Shown here one piece after another: positions 8,750-17,098 of a stretch of 64,000 nucleotides of DNA (positions are counted from its first letter, which is position 1; the number at the start of each line of letters is the position of its first letter). The notes under the pieces are model-generated. The model worked only from the letters and a program-made list of their open reading frames with translations. It did not search any database and was not told where the DNA came from. The DNA is from G963663365 sp963663365 (GTDB taxonomy: Bacteria > Hinthialibacterota > Hinthialibacteria > Hinthialibacterales > G963663365): the NCBI GenBank assembly GCA_963663365.2, contig CAXXIH010000008.1, positions 2,232,001 to 2,296,000 on the forward strand, read 5' to 3'. The position numbers were made by a program, and so were the translations under genes.

Positions 8750-11287
8750 ATGAAACAGCCGGTTCTTGAACTGCGAAATATATCCAAGTTCTTTCCTGGG
8801 GTGCGTGCCCTTTCCGGAGTAAGCATCGATATCCAACCAGGCGAAATCCATGCCCTCGTGGGCGAAAATGGAGCGGGAAAATCGACCTTGCTGGGAGTAG
8901 CCTCAGGTCGGCTCAGGCCGGACCAGGGGGAAATAAGGCTTCAGGGCCAATCCATCACCCTATCGGGACCGGAAGATGGACGTCGGCGCGGCATCGCAGT
9001 GATTCACCAAGAGGCCGAACTGTTTCCCGATCTAAGCGTGGCAGAGTGGACAGCTCACTTAAGTACCGGGCTGCCAATGCGCTGGGGTATCGTCGATTGG
9101 CAAACCATGCGCTCTGCCAGTTCAACGGCCATCGCCACACTGGGAGAGCCCATTCCACCTGACAGACTCTGCAAGGATCTAAGCGCTGCAGAGCGACAAG
9201 TTGTTGAAATTGCTGCGGCTCATGGCCAAACACTTTCAGCGCTTTTTTTGGACGAGCCAACCACATCCTTAACACGAAAAGAGGTCAGCCGCCTTTATGA
9301 GCTTCTCGCCGATCTCAAGGCAAAAGGTGTAGGCATTGTCTATGTCAGTCATAAGTTATCCGAAGTATTCGACTTATCGGACAGAATCACGGTCCTGCGT
9401 GATGGCGAGGTTGCCAGCCAGTTAATCACTGCCGAAACCACGGAAGACGAAGTCGTCTCGGCCATGGTTGGGCGGCAAGTCGAGCATTTCTTCCCGAAAA
9501 CCGAGCGTCCCCCAGGCGAGACGGTTTTTGCCTCACAAGGACTCTCAGACAGAGAGGACGGCGATCTTTCGTTTGAACTGCGGGCCGGAGAAGTACTCGG
9601 CCTCTATGGACTCGTTGGCGCGGGGCGAAGCGAATGGGCTCAAACCGCTATCGGAATTCGCAAAGCGGCAAAAGGAATTATTCGCCTTTCAGATCAGGAA
9701 ACCAGGTTTAACACCGCAGCGGAAGCCTTGCGGTCCGGTGTCGTTTATTTACCGGAAGACCGGCATGTTATGGGCCTTTTTGGCAGCCTCAGCGTCGGAT
9801 GCAATACATCCATTGCCACTCTCCGCGACCATTGCCTCGGGCCCTTTTTGAAACACCGTGAAGTTAACGATACAGTTATAACGGGATTACAAAAACTCGA
9901 GACAAAAATGGCCAGTCTCGATGTTCCCATTTCAACTCTTTCAGGCGGAAACCAACAAAAGGTAATTCTGACCCGTTGGCTGTTGGCCGAGCCTCGTGTC
10001 CTTATCCTCGATGAGCCCACCCGCGGTATCGATGTCGGAGCAAAGGCCGAAGTCCATAGGCTAATCGACGAGCTCGCCGGGAATGGCTTGGCGGTCATAC
10101 TCATCAGTTCCGAACTCCCCGAAGTTATGGGTATGAGCGACCGCATTCTGGTAATACGAAATGGCCGTGTCTCAAAGGAGTTCCAACGGGGCCAATGGAC
10201 CGAAGATGCCATCGTCTCAGCCGCGTTTCCGGCCGAAACAAATGAGGCGCAAATCCCGGAAAAGGCCGAACAATATTCTGAAGAGAGAGGTTCTGCCACC
10301 CCTCAAGAAAATCGAAAAAAACAGCCATCAACGGTTTCAGCTATTTCAAAATTCCTTTTGTCTCGTGAAATGCTCATTGCCGGAGTTCTATTCGTCCTGG
10401 CAGCCATCTTGACCGTTTACTCGCACGGCCGCTTCCTCAGCTGGACCAATCTCTCCGATATTCTTCTTAATGTCACACCTGTAATTCTTGCCGCTGTGGG
10501 AATGACATATGTGATTGTGGCCGGAGGTATCGATATTTCCGCCGGATCCTTATTGGCAATCTGTGCCTGCTTGGCAGGTTTTACGGCCAAGGAATATGGC
10601 GGCATCTGGTTGCCGCTACTAGTCGGCATCGGCGCCGGTCTGGTTGGGGGAGCAATGAATGGTTTGCTTTCCATTGCCGGCAGGCTGCATCCGATTCTCG
10701 TTACTTTAGGCACGATGAGTCTTTTCCGGGGAATTTTCCTAAAACTAATGGGCGGAAAGTGGATTCACGGATTGCCCGAGTCTTTCACATCTTTGGGTCA
10801 AGGAGGTTGGATCTTCCCCTATCCGGTTTGGATCATGTTGTCCGTAACGGCCATTGGAATTTTAGTGGCCGGATGGACACGATGGGGCCGGATTCTATAC
10901 GCCGTAGGTGGCAACCCCCATGCGGCTGAAACCATCGGTCTGCCATCCAAACGCGTTCAGTTTATGAGTTTTGTGGTTCTAGGCGGACTTGTCGGGCTGG
11001 CCGCTGTAATACAAGACGCACGATATGGTCAGGTCCAAGGTAACACCGGACGCGGCTTCGAACTTCAGGTCATCGCCGCTGTTGTCGTGGGGGGAACCAA
11101 TATTATGGGAGGCAGCGGCACAGTTCTTGGAACCGCTTTGGCAGCGCTCTTATTGGGACTGACCAGTAACGCCATGGTGTTTATGGAAATCTCTACGTTT
11201 TACGACAAAATCGTCGTCGGCTTTCTCATCCTTGCTGCGGTCATCGGAGATGGTCTCATGCGGCGGCGTGAAATGGTGCAATCATGA
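8750..11287 (+). CDS. Sugar ABC importer: RbsA-type ATPase fused to RbsC-type permease
   Basis: An 845-residue fusion. Residues 1-500 are a tandem sugar ATPase: Walker A GENGAGKST at 38-46, Walker B with Asp168 (FLDEPTTSL), a second half with the degenerate Walker A GLVGAGRSE, signature LSGGNQQK at 397-404 and LDEPTRGID around 421. The first-half signature is LSAAERQ. A hydrophilic linker (about 500-535) leads to a branched-chain-permease domain of 8-10 helices with GGIDISAGSL and VVVGGTNIMGGSGT, normally a separate 320-residue protein. Family members import pentoses, rhamnose or AI-2. The next gene overlaps by ATGA and encodes the second permease. No periplasmic binding protein is nearby, so the substrate is unknown. 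Confidence 0.9.
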   Translation: MKQPVLELRNISKFFPGVRALSGVSIDIQPGEIHALVGENGAGKSTLLGVASGRLRPDQGEIRLQGQSITLSGPEDGRRRGIAVIHQEAELFPDLSVAEWTAHLSTGLPMRWGIVDWQTMRSASSTAIATLGEPIPPDRLCKDLSAAERQVVEIAAAHGQTLSALFLDEPTTSLTRKEVSRLYELLADLKAKGVGIVYVSHKLSEVFDLSDRITVLRDGEVASQLITAETTEDEVVSAMVGRQVEHFFPKTERPPGETVFASQGLSDREDGDLSFELRAGEVLGLYGLVGAGRSEWAQTAIGIRKAAKGIIRLSDQETRFNTAAEALRSGVVYLPEDRHVMGLFGSLSVGCNTSIATLRDHCLGPFLKHREVNDTVITGLQKLETKMASLDVPISTLSGGNQQKVILTRWLLAEPRVLILDEPTRGIDVGAKAEVHRLIDELAGNGLAVILISSELPEVMGMSDRILVIRNGRVSKEFQRGQWTEDAIVSAAFPAETNEAQIPEKAEQYSEERGSATPQENRKKQPSTVSAISKFLLSREMLIAGVLFVLAAILTVYSHGRFLSWTNLSDILLNVTPVILAAVGMTYVIVAGGIDISAGSLLAICACLAGFTAKEYGGIWLPLLVGIGAGLVGGAMNGLLSIAGRLHPILVTLGTMSLFRGIFLKLMGGKWIHGLPESFTSLGQGGWIFPYPVWIMLSVTAIGILVAGWTRWGRILYAVGGNPHAAETIGLPSKRVQFMSFVVLGGLVGLAAVIQDARYGQVQGNTGRGFELQVIAAVVVGGTNIMGGSGTVLGTALAALLLGLTSNAMVFMEISTFYDKIVVGFLILAAVIGDGLMRRREMVQS

Positions 11288-12276
11288 GCCATATCGGCGG
11301 CAGAATTCAACATGCGATCAAAGCCAACGCCCGCGAACTGATCCTTCTCGGCGTATTAATTTTGGTTTGCGTGTATGTCGGTTCCCGGTCCCCGTTTTTC
11401 TGGAACATGAACAACCTTCTGGATATGACCCGGCATAATATCGAAATAGGCATGGTTGCATTGATGATGACCCTGGTAATTACGACAGGCGGCATCGACC
11501 TTTCCGTTGGCTCCAATGTCGCCATGACCAGCATCGTGACAGGCTTTTCGTACCTGGCCGGTGTGCCCATGCCCTTAGCAATCTGTGCCGGATTATTAGC
11601 AGCCACACTTGGCGGGCTTTTTAACGGCATCGCTATCGTTGCGGGAAGAATTCCTCCGCTGATCGTCACTTTGGCAACCCTGGCGCTCTTCCGGGGAATC
11701 GCCATGGCCATTGGCAAGGCCGAACGTGTTTCGACTTTTCCCGATTGGTTCGCAGTGATTGGGCAAGGCTATATCGGCCCGGTCCCCGTTCAGCTTATTT
11801 TGTTTATCTTTCTGGCCATAATCGTCGCCGTTGTAGCCCGGTTAACTCCGGTCGGCGCCTTTACGGATGCGGTGGGTGCAAACCCCATTGCAGCGCGTTT
11901 TGCAGCGGTTCCCACTCCACTTCTGTTGGTCGGACTTTATACAGCCACCGGTTTGATGGCCGGAATCGCGGGTGTCGTCGTCACTTCACGTTACGCAACT
12001 GCCAAACCGGATGTGGCTCTCGGCTTCGAGTTGGAGGCCATTGCGGCTGTCGTTTTGGGAGGTACTCGGATTACCGGTGGATGGGGCAGTCTGTCCGGTA
12101 CAATCTTAGGGCTGCTGATATTGGCAGTCCTCCGCTATGGGCTTCAGTTGGCACTGGTTCCGACTGTGTGGGGCACAATTCTGACTGGTATCATCCTAAT
12201 CGCCACAGCGGCTCTGAATGAGTGGTTGGCCGTTCTCCACGAACACCTTCAGAAACGTTCGATGACAACCACCTAA
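11284..12276 (+). CDS. Sugar ABC importer permease (RbsC/YjfF/LsrD-like)
   Basis: A 330-residue inner-membrane permease of the BPD_transp_2 family. It has the conserved TTGGIDLSVGSNVAM segment near residues 70-84 and AAVVLGGTRITGGWGSLSGT near 255-275, with about 9-10 hydrophobic helices. It overlaps the fused ATPase-permease gene by 4 bp (ATGA), so it should be translated from the same mRNA. With the permease half of that protein it would form the heterodimeric channel, as in YtfT-YjfF or LsrC-LsrD. The gene ends the operon; the next gene starts 246 bp away behind its own candidate promoter. Confidence 0.9.
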   Translation: MSHIGGRIQHAIKANARELILLGVLILVCVYVGSRSPFFWNMNNLLDMTRHNIEIGMVALMMTLVITTGGIDLSVGSNVAMTSIVTGFSYLAGVPMPLAICAGLLAATLGGLFNGIAIVAGRIPPLIVTLATLALFRGIAMAIGKAERVSTFPDWFAVIGQGYIGPVPVQLILFIFLAIIVAVVARLTPVGAFTDAVGANPIAARFAAVPTPLLLVGLYTATGLMAGIAGVVVTSRYATAKPDVALGFELEAIAAVVLGGTRITGGWGSLSGTILGLLILAVLRYGLQLALVPTVWGTILTGIILIATAALNEWLAVLHEHLQKRSMTTT

Positions 12277-12381
12277 ACCATTTTCCACGCTTATTCGTGT
12301 CGGACTGGAACACACAGGTCACAGAATTTTGAATTTGAGTCTCAACATCATTAAATCCGGCACAGCATCCCCAATAGAATA

Positions 12382-12410
12382 TTGACTAGGTTAAATATCA
12401 GTGAGATACT
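12382..12410 (+). promoter_or_regulatory. Candidate sigma70 promoter of the MarR gene
   Basis: TTGACT at 12382-12387 is followed after 17 bp by GATACT at 12405-12410, about 110 bp upstream of the MarR start. Four of six -10 bases match. A small hairpin (GCGCTCC/GGGAGCAC, about 12436-12453) lies between it and the gene. This is a pattern match only. Confidence 0.4.
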
Positions 12411-12522
12411 TGCCTTGAGAAACAGTGTTGTCGGGGGCGCTCCTTGGGAGCACTCATAACATCCAGATTATCAAGAAGTTCTATGGTTTTTTGGGGTGAT
12501 TGGAACTTGGATTGGAATCGTG

Positions 12523-13116
12523 ATGAGTGAAAATAACGGTGAATATACAAATCGTCTTTTTCGAAATTTAATTCTCTTTTCATCCGCGATTGGCGCATGT
12601 TTAAGTCATGCTGCACGTTCATCAGGAGAAGAGAGCCTTACAGATGCGCAGCTGAACGCATTACGGTTTCTATATTTGAAACACGATTTAGTTATGCGTG
12701 ATGTTGCGCAAGGTCTAGGATTCAGTTTTGCAGCCGGAACAAAAACCATCGACCGCTTGGCGCAAAAAGGGCTGGCAATTCGTACACCACGTAAAAGAGA
12801 TGGACGTCAGATTCGTGTCACGTTAACGGAAAAGGGTCACGAAGTCGCCAGACAGATTAAAGATGAAGCGGAAAATTCTTTTCATCAAATTCTAAGCAAC
12901 CTATCCAAAGAACAGGTCACAGCACTGAACGAAGCCGTGGAAACCTTCTTATTAGGTTTTATCCGGCACGAAGAAGATGTTGCTTCTCTATGTGTCGCAT
13001 GTGGCTTTGAAGATGGTCTTGATTGCCGCTCTCGCGGTGGCGATTGTTTGGTGAAAGAGGCGATTACCGACTTACTCGGCACTGTTAGACGGGATTCCAA
13101 ATCCTCGGATGAATGA
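12523..13116 (+). CDS. MarR-family regulator with C-terminal four-Cys cluster
   Basis: A 197-residue protein with a winged helix of the MarR type at about 38-112: MRDVAQGLGFSFAAGTKTIDRL forms the HTH, and RKRDGRQIRVTLTEKG is the classic beta-wing. MarR proteins are usually 140-160 residues. This one has an extra tail with Cys157, 160, 168 and 175 (C-x2-C-x7-C-x6-C), a spacing that could bind zinc or an Fe-S centre. A sensor role is therefore inferred. Start is Met at 12523 behind GGAATCGTG, rather than the frame's first ATG at 12496. The next gene, nadA, lies 277 bp downstream on the same strand; nothing shows that it is the target. Confidence 0.8.
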   Translation: MSENNGEYTNRLFRNLILFSSAIGACLSHAARSSGEESLTDAQLNALRFLYLKHDLVMRDVAQGLGFSFAAGTKTIDRLAQKGLAIRTPRKRDGRQIRVTLTEKGHEVARQIKDEAENSFHQILSNLSKEQVTALNEAVETFLLGFIRHEEDVASLCVACGFEDGLDCRSRGGDCLVKEAITDLLGTVRRDSKSSDE

Positions 13117-13393
13117 AGTGTCCCCGCAGATTGGGAAGAAGCACCGTCTCGGTCCCGTCTTATTCCGCCAATTGCCTTCCATTTCATTTCCCAGTCTTGA
13201 TGGAAAAGTGACTCCCGGACGTTTCAATCCAACTCACGTGGCCGTAACCTGAAGAACTTGTTAGATTCCAGATACGATGGCCCATACGGGGTCCACACTG
13301 TATAGCTGATTTTTTTGTGTAGACTTAAGTGTGTGCAAGCCGGCGTAAGTTTAAGTTATCATTTTCGGAAATGCCGGTTGGGGTGGTATCGCC

Positions 13394-14470
13394 ATGGCGC
13401 TTAGTGTTGCTGAGCAATTAGAGAAAATCGATCGGAAACTGCGTGTAGAACCGGATCAACATCTCGACTTTTTGGCCAACCGCGAAAAAATCGAACGGAT
13501 TCTCCAGCTGCGTGATGAAAAGAATGTCTTGATTTTGGGCCATAACTATATGGCCCCTATCGTCTACCAGCTCTCCGGCGAAAGCGAACGAGGCGATTCT
13601 TTGGCCCTCTCTGCGTACGCAGCGAAGTGCGACAATCCCATTATCCTTTTTGACGGCGTTCGTTTTATGGCCGAAACGGCAAAAATTCTTAGCCCTGAAA
13701 AAAAGGTTCTTATCGCCGACCCGGAGGCGGGTTGCAGCCTGGCCGATCCATTTACGGCCGAAGACATCCTCAATTACAAGAACAAATTTCCCGGCGCGCC
13801 GGTTGTTACCTACGTTAATAGTTATGCGGATATCAAAGCCGAAAGCGATTATTGCTGCACATCGTCCAATGGATTGAATGTCGTTCTGCATGCCAGCCGC
13901 GAATTCGGAACAAAACAAGTTTTGTTCTTTCCCGATTCTCTTATGGGGGCAAATCTCCAAGAGGAATTAAAAGACGAAGGTATCGATTTAATCTATCCGG
14001 GTAAGAAAGACTCAGCCTTTGGCCGATGCGAAGTTCACGAGAAATTTACGGCTCAACATATCCGTGAAATTCGCGAACAACACAACCTGCCCAAGGGCAG
14101 TGACCGTGCCGCTGTGCTTGTGCATTGGGAATGTCCCCCTGAAGTTATCGCAGAAGCCGATTACTGCGGAAGCACATCTCAAATGGCCAATTACATTGCC
14201 GACCACAAAGAGCTGGAACGTGTTTACCTTGGCACAGAATGCGAAATGGCTGCCAACCTGGCCAGCGAATTCCCGCAGGTGGAATTTGTAAGAACCTGCA
14301 ATATTTTCTGTCAACATATGCAACGCATTACCTTAGATAAAATTCTCAATAGCCTCGAAAACGAAGTGCATGAGATAACAGTCGATCCGGCGATCGCTCA
14401 GCGTGCGCGTAAGGCCATTGATCGGATGTTGGCAATCCCCCGCGGCACAACCATGCAAAAGGTCGACTGA
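13394..14470 (+). CDS. nadA: Quinolinate synthase NadA
   Basis: A 358-residue enzyme condensing iminoaspartate with dihydroxyacetone phosphate to quinolinate in de novo NAD synthesis. The pseudo-threefold repeats are clear: LILGHNYM with the catalytic His-Asn, ILFDGVRFMAETAKIL, the AGCSLAD cysteine near 115, YVNSYADIKAESDYCCTSSN, FFPDSLMGANL, the VHWECPPEV cysteine near 240, and EFVRTCNIFCQHM near the end. The three cluster cysteines (in GCSLAD, ECP and TCN) are present as in other NadA proteins. Length is normal. The partner nadB is not in the window, so nadA is isolated here. Confidence 0.95.
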   Translation: MALSVAEQLEKIDRKLRVEPDQHLDFLANREKIERILQLRDEKNVLILGHNYMAPIVYQLSGESERGDSLALSAYAAKCDNPIILFDGVRFMAETAKILSPEKKVLIADPEAGCSLADPFTAEDILNYKNKFPGAPVVTYVNSYADIKAESDYCCTSSNGLNVVLHASREFGTKQVLFFPDSLMGANLQEELKDEGIDLIYPGKKDSAFGRCEVHEKFTAQHIREIREQHNLPKGSDRAAVLVHWECPPEVIAEADYCGSTSQMANYIADHKELERVYLGTECEMAANLASEFPQVEFVRTCNIFCQHMQRITLDKILNSLENEVHEITVDPAIAQRARKAIDRMLAIPRGTTMQKVD

Positions 14471-14624
14471 CCACACACACGAACACTCTATCTTCAAAGT
14501 GTGCTCGTATCGAAATCATCCGCTCTCATGCCGGTAATATCCGTAGAATCTTTGTAAATTATTATCAGGCCAGCCCTAACACGCCGAAAGTATTTCTATT
14601 ATTTTCATTCAAATTTGAAAATAT

Positions 14625-15215
14625 ATGGGGTACATAAGATTGAAACCCAAAATGGCCTTTACATTAATTGAGCTTTTAATTGTTGTGGCAATTATTGGAA
14701 TTCTTGCGGCAATTGCGGTTCCAAATTTTGTAAACGCACAGATTCGAGCCAAGGTGGCGGGAGCCCAAGCAGATCATCGAAACCTGTCTACCGCCATCGA
14801 AAGTTACAAGTTGGATAACAACCATTACCCCCGGACCTATACACTGGGCTATGGCAATGGCGGTCAGCAAATGTCCCGTTATCAACGCATGATTCAGTTG
14901 ACAACACCCATTGCTTATATTTCCAGCATCCCCATCGATAAATTCAACAGCATGCAAACCGAAGAACAGCGGGGCACGGATCCGATTAATACTTACCCCT
15001 ACTGGGAACCTAAATTCGCAGATTCTTACCGTACAAAGACTGGATTAGGAAAACATTTCGGCAATAGTCAGGACGCCCCGAACGGGCAGTGGGCGCTAAT
15101 GAGTTTCGGTCCCGATGGTGATTTTGAGGCCGCTGTAGATTCAAGCAACCTGGCTCCCTATGAGCCTTCCAACGGCCTCAATTCCAATGGCGATATCATG
15201 CGTTTCGGCCCATAG
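14625..15215 (+). CDS. Type IV pilin-like / pseudopilin protein
   Basis: A 196-residue protein with a short basic leader and the prepilin methylation motif FTLIELLIVVAIIGILAAIA (about residues 12-31). The residue before the cleavage site is Ala (KMA|FTLIE) rather than the usual Gly. After the hydrophobic helix come NFVNAQIRAKVAGAQADHRN and a Tyr/Pro/Gly-rich globular domain with FGPDGDFE near the end. This is the common one-per-gene pseudopilin layout of several deep-branching phyla, processed by a prepilin peptidase outside this window. The function (secretion, adhesion or minor pilin) is unknown. No good ribosome site precedes the ATG at 14625. Confidence 0.85.
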   Translation: MGYIRLKPKMAFTLIELLIVVAIIGILAAIAVPNFVNAQIRAKVAGAQADHRNLSTAIESYKLDNNHYPRTYTLGYGNGGQQMSRYQRMIQLTTPIAYISSIPIDKFNSMQTEEQRGTDPINTYPYWEPKFADSYRTKTGLGKHFGNSQDAPNGQWALMSFGPDGDFEAAVDSSNLAPYEPSNGLNSNGDIMRFGP

Positions 15216-15225
15216 AAGCATGAGG

Positions 15226-15295
15226 AAGACCGCCTGCGCCTGCCGCAATTGGCAATCAGCAAAAGCCGGACCGGCATAGACAGAAAGCGGTCTTT
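15226..15295 (+). other. Predicted structured RNA / terminator-like element before the TPP riboswitch
   Basis: AAGACCGC (15226-15233) pairs with GCGGTCTT (15287-15294). Inside are TGCC/GGCA (around 15241-15254) and GCCG-GAC-CGGC (around 15265-15275), which suggests a three-way junction. The right closing arm is followed by TTTGAG, so it may serve as a terminator for the pseudopilin transcript. The pairing is seen in the sequence; the function is not known. Confidence 0.35.
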
Positions 15296-15324
15296 GAGTA
15301 AAGTAAGTCTACAAAACAAACCAG

Positions 15325-15408
15325 CTTGCTGGGGGTGGCTCTAATTCTTGAGCCTGAGAACAAACCCTTACAACCTGATCCGGATCGTGCCGGCGGAGGG
15401 AAGCAACG
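15325..15408 (+). promoter_or_regulatory. TPP riboswitch (THI element)
   Basis: The thiamine pyrophosphate aptamer consensus is clear: GGGGGTGGCTC, then TTGAGCCTGAGAACAAACCC, ACCTGATCCGGATCGTGCC and GGCGGAGGGAAGC. The invariant CTGAGA, ACCTGAT-GGAT and GGGAAG boxes are all present. It sits about 145 nt before the first thiC codon and is followed at once by a hairpin with a T-rich tail. TPP binding should favour termination and lower ThiC, the standard design. Confidence 0.96.
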
Positions 15409-15419
15409 CGCAAAACGAA

Positions 15420-15456
15420 AAAAAAGGCGCAACCCGGCACGGTTGGCGCCTTTTCT
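15420..15456 (+). terminator. Riboswitch expression-platform terminator
   Basis: AAAAAGGCGCAACC pairs with GGTTGGCGCCTTTT and runs into a T-rich tract (TTTTCTTTTG). It lies immediately after the TPP aptamer and 95 bp before thiC, so it is the likely regulated intrinsic terminator. Confidence 0.88.
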
Positions 15457-15550
15457 TTTGGTTGAATCTACGGATTTCATCAATATCAGGAGATCCATAG
15501 GCATGTTGGTCATTTAATCCGCAAATACCGGATGACCTCACGAGGAGTTA

Positions 15551-16954
15551 ATGAAGATGATTATGTTGGAACGCACCCCGAAAGAAGGCGATAACGTGAC
15601 GCAGATTTATCATGCGCGCCAAGGTCGGATTACGCCTGAAATGAAATATGTCGCCGAACATGAACTCGTCGACGCTGAGTTGGTTCGAAGCGAGATCGCG
15701 CGGGGGCGGCTTATTATACCTGCCAATGTCAACCATAAATCGTTAAAACCGATGGGTATTGGTATCGCATTGAAATGCAAAATCAATGCGAATATCGGAA
15801 ACAGCGCAACAACCTCAAATGTCGAGCAAGAATTAGAAAAATTGCATTGGGCAATCAAATACGGCGCCGATACGGCAATGGATCTTTCAACCGGTGGTGA
15901 CATCCCTGAAATCCGCAAGGCCATTATCGAAGCCTCGCCCGTTCCCATTGGCACCGTACCCATTTACGAGATTCTTTCCCGCGTGCGCAAAATCGAAGAT
16001 GTTTCACATCAACTGATTCTTGAGGTCATAGAGGAGCAGGCTGAACAAGGCGTTGATTATATGACCATTCATGCGGCAACCCTGCTGCACATGATCCCCA
16101 TGACAACAAACCGGGTTACAGGAATCGTCTCGCGCGGCGGTTCGGTCGTTGCGAAATGGATGTTGTATCACCACAAAGAGAATCCGTTTTATGAAGTTTT
16201 TGAGGATATCTGCAAGATCTTTCAAAAATACGACGTCAGCTTTTCATTGGGTGATGGACTACGGCCGGGCAGCATTGCTGACGCCTCGGATGACGCTCAA
16301 TTCACCGAATTGAAAGTTATGGGTGAATTAACAAAAGTCGCGTGGAATTACGATGTCCAAGTCATGGTTGAAGGACCCGGCCACATCCCTATGAACGAAA
16401 TTGAGATGAACGTTCAAAAAGAAATGGAACTCTGCCACGAAGCACCGTTCTATGTGCTCGGACCATTAGTTACCGATATCGCGCCCGGTTACGATCATAT
16501 TACCTCCGCCATCGGCGCGGCCATGGCCGGACAAGCCGGTGCAGCCATGCTTTGTTACGTCACTCCCAAGGAGCACTTGGGCCTGCCAAACGCCGAAGAT
16601 GTCAAACAGGGCTGCATCGCTTATAAAATTGCCGCACATGCCGCCGACGTGGCTAGAAAGCGCCCCGGTTCCCAAGACCGCGATGATGCCTTATCCAAGG
16701 CACGTTTCAATTTCGACTGGGAAGGACAATTTAATCTCTCTCTCGATCCGGAAACGGCGCGTTCCATGCATGATGAAACCTTATCGCACGAAAAATTTAA
16801 GGAAGCCAAATTCTGCTCCATGTGCGGACCCAAATTTTGTTCCATGGCGATAACTCAAGATATGCGGGAAATGAAAGGGGAATATGAAAAGAAAAAGGAA
16901 GAGATTCGTACGGCAATGGATCAAGAATCGGAGACGGTAACAGCCGCCAAATAA
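15551..16954 (+). CDS. thiC: Phosphomethylpyrimidine synthase ThiC
   Basis: A 467-residue radical-SAM-type enzyme converting aminoimidazole ribotide to HMP phosphate for thiamin. Diagnostic segments include INANIGNSATTS, AMDLSTGGDI, IGTVPIYEIL, MTIHAATLL, SFSLGDGLRPG, MVEGPGHIPMN, YVLGPLVTDIAPGYDHITSA and LCYVTPKEHLGLP. The C-terminal cluster motif C-x2-C-x4-C is Cys422, Cys425 and Cys430 (CSMCGPKFC). GAGGAG ends 4 nt before the first ATG; the nearby third ATG at 15557 is an alternative. Expression is controlled by the upstream TPP riboswitch. No other thiamin genes adjoin it. Confidence 0.97.
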   Translation: MKMIMLERTPKEGDNVTQIYHARQGRITPEMKYVAEHELVDAELVRSEIARGRLIIPANVNHKSLKPMGIGIALKCKINANIGNSATTSNVEQELEKLHWAIKYGADTAMDLSTGGDIPEIRKAIIEASPVPIGTVPIYEILSRVRKIEDVSHQLILEVIEEQAEQGVDYMTIHAATLLHMIPMTTNRVTGIVSRGGSVVAKWMLYHHKENPFYEVFEDICKIFQKYDVSFSLGDGLRPGSIADASDDAQFTELKVMGELTKVAWNYDVQVMVEGPGHIPMNEIEMNVQKEMELCHEAPFYVLGPLVTDIAPGYDHITSAIGAAMAGQAGAAMLCYVTPKEHLGLPNAEDVKQGCIAYKIAAHAADVARKRPGSQDRDDALSKARFNFDWEGQFNLSLDPETARSMHDETLSHEKFKEAKFCSMCGPKFCSMAITQDMREMKGEYEKKKEEIRTAMDQESETVTAAK

Positions 16955-17025
16955 TCGAATACTCCTAGATTCAGACTGTTATTCGCAACGGGTCATCAAG
17001 TAGTCATACAACGATAAATTAACTT

Positions 17026-17072
17026 GGCCGGTCCTCTACACGCTTTACAGCAAGAGGACCGGCCATTTTTTC
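17026..17072 (+). terminator. Intrinsic terminator after thiC
   Basis: GGCCGGTCCTCT (17026-17037) pairs perfectly with AGAGGACCGGCC (17053-17064) around a 15-nt loop, followed by ATTTTTTCTT. It may also serve the convergent oxidoreductase gene. Confidence 0.9.
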
Positions 17073-17098
17073 TTACATAATTACAGTCGGTTTCTTAA

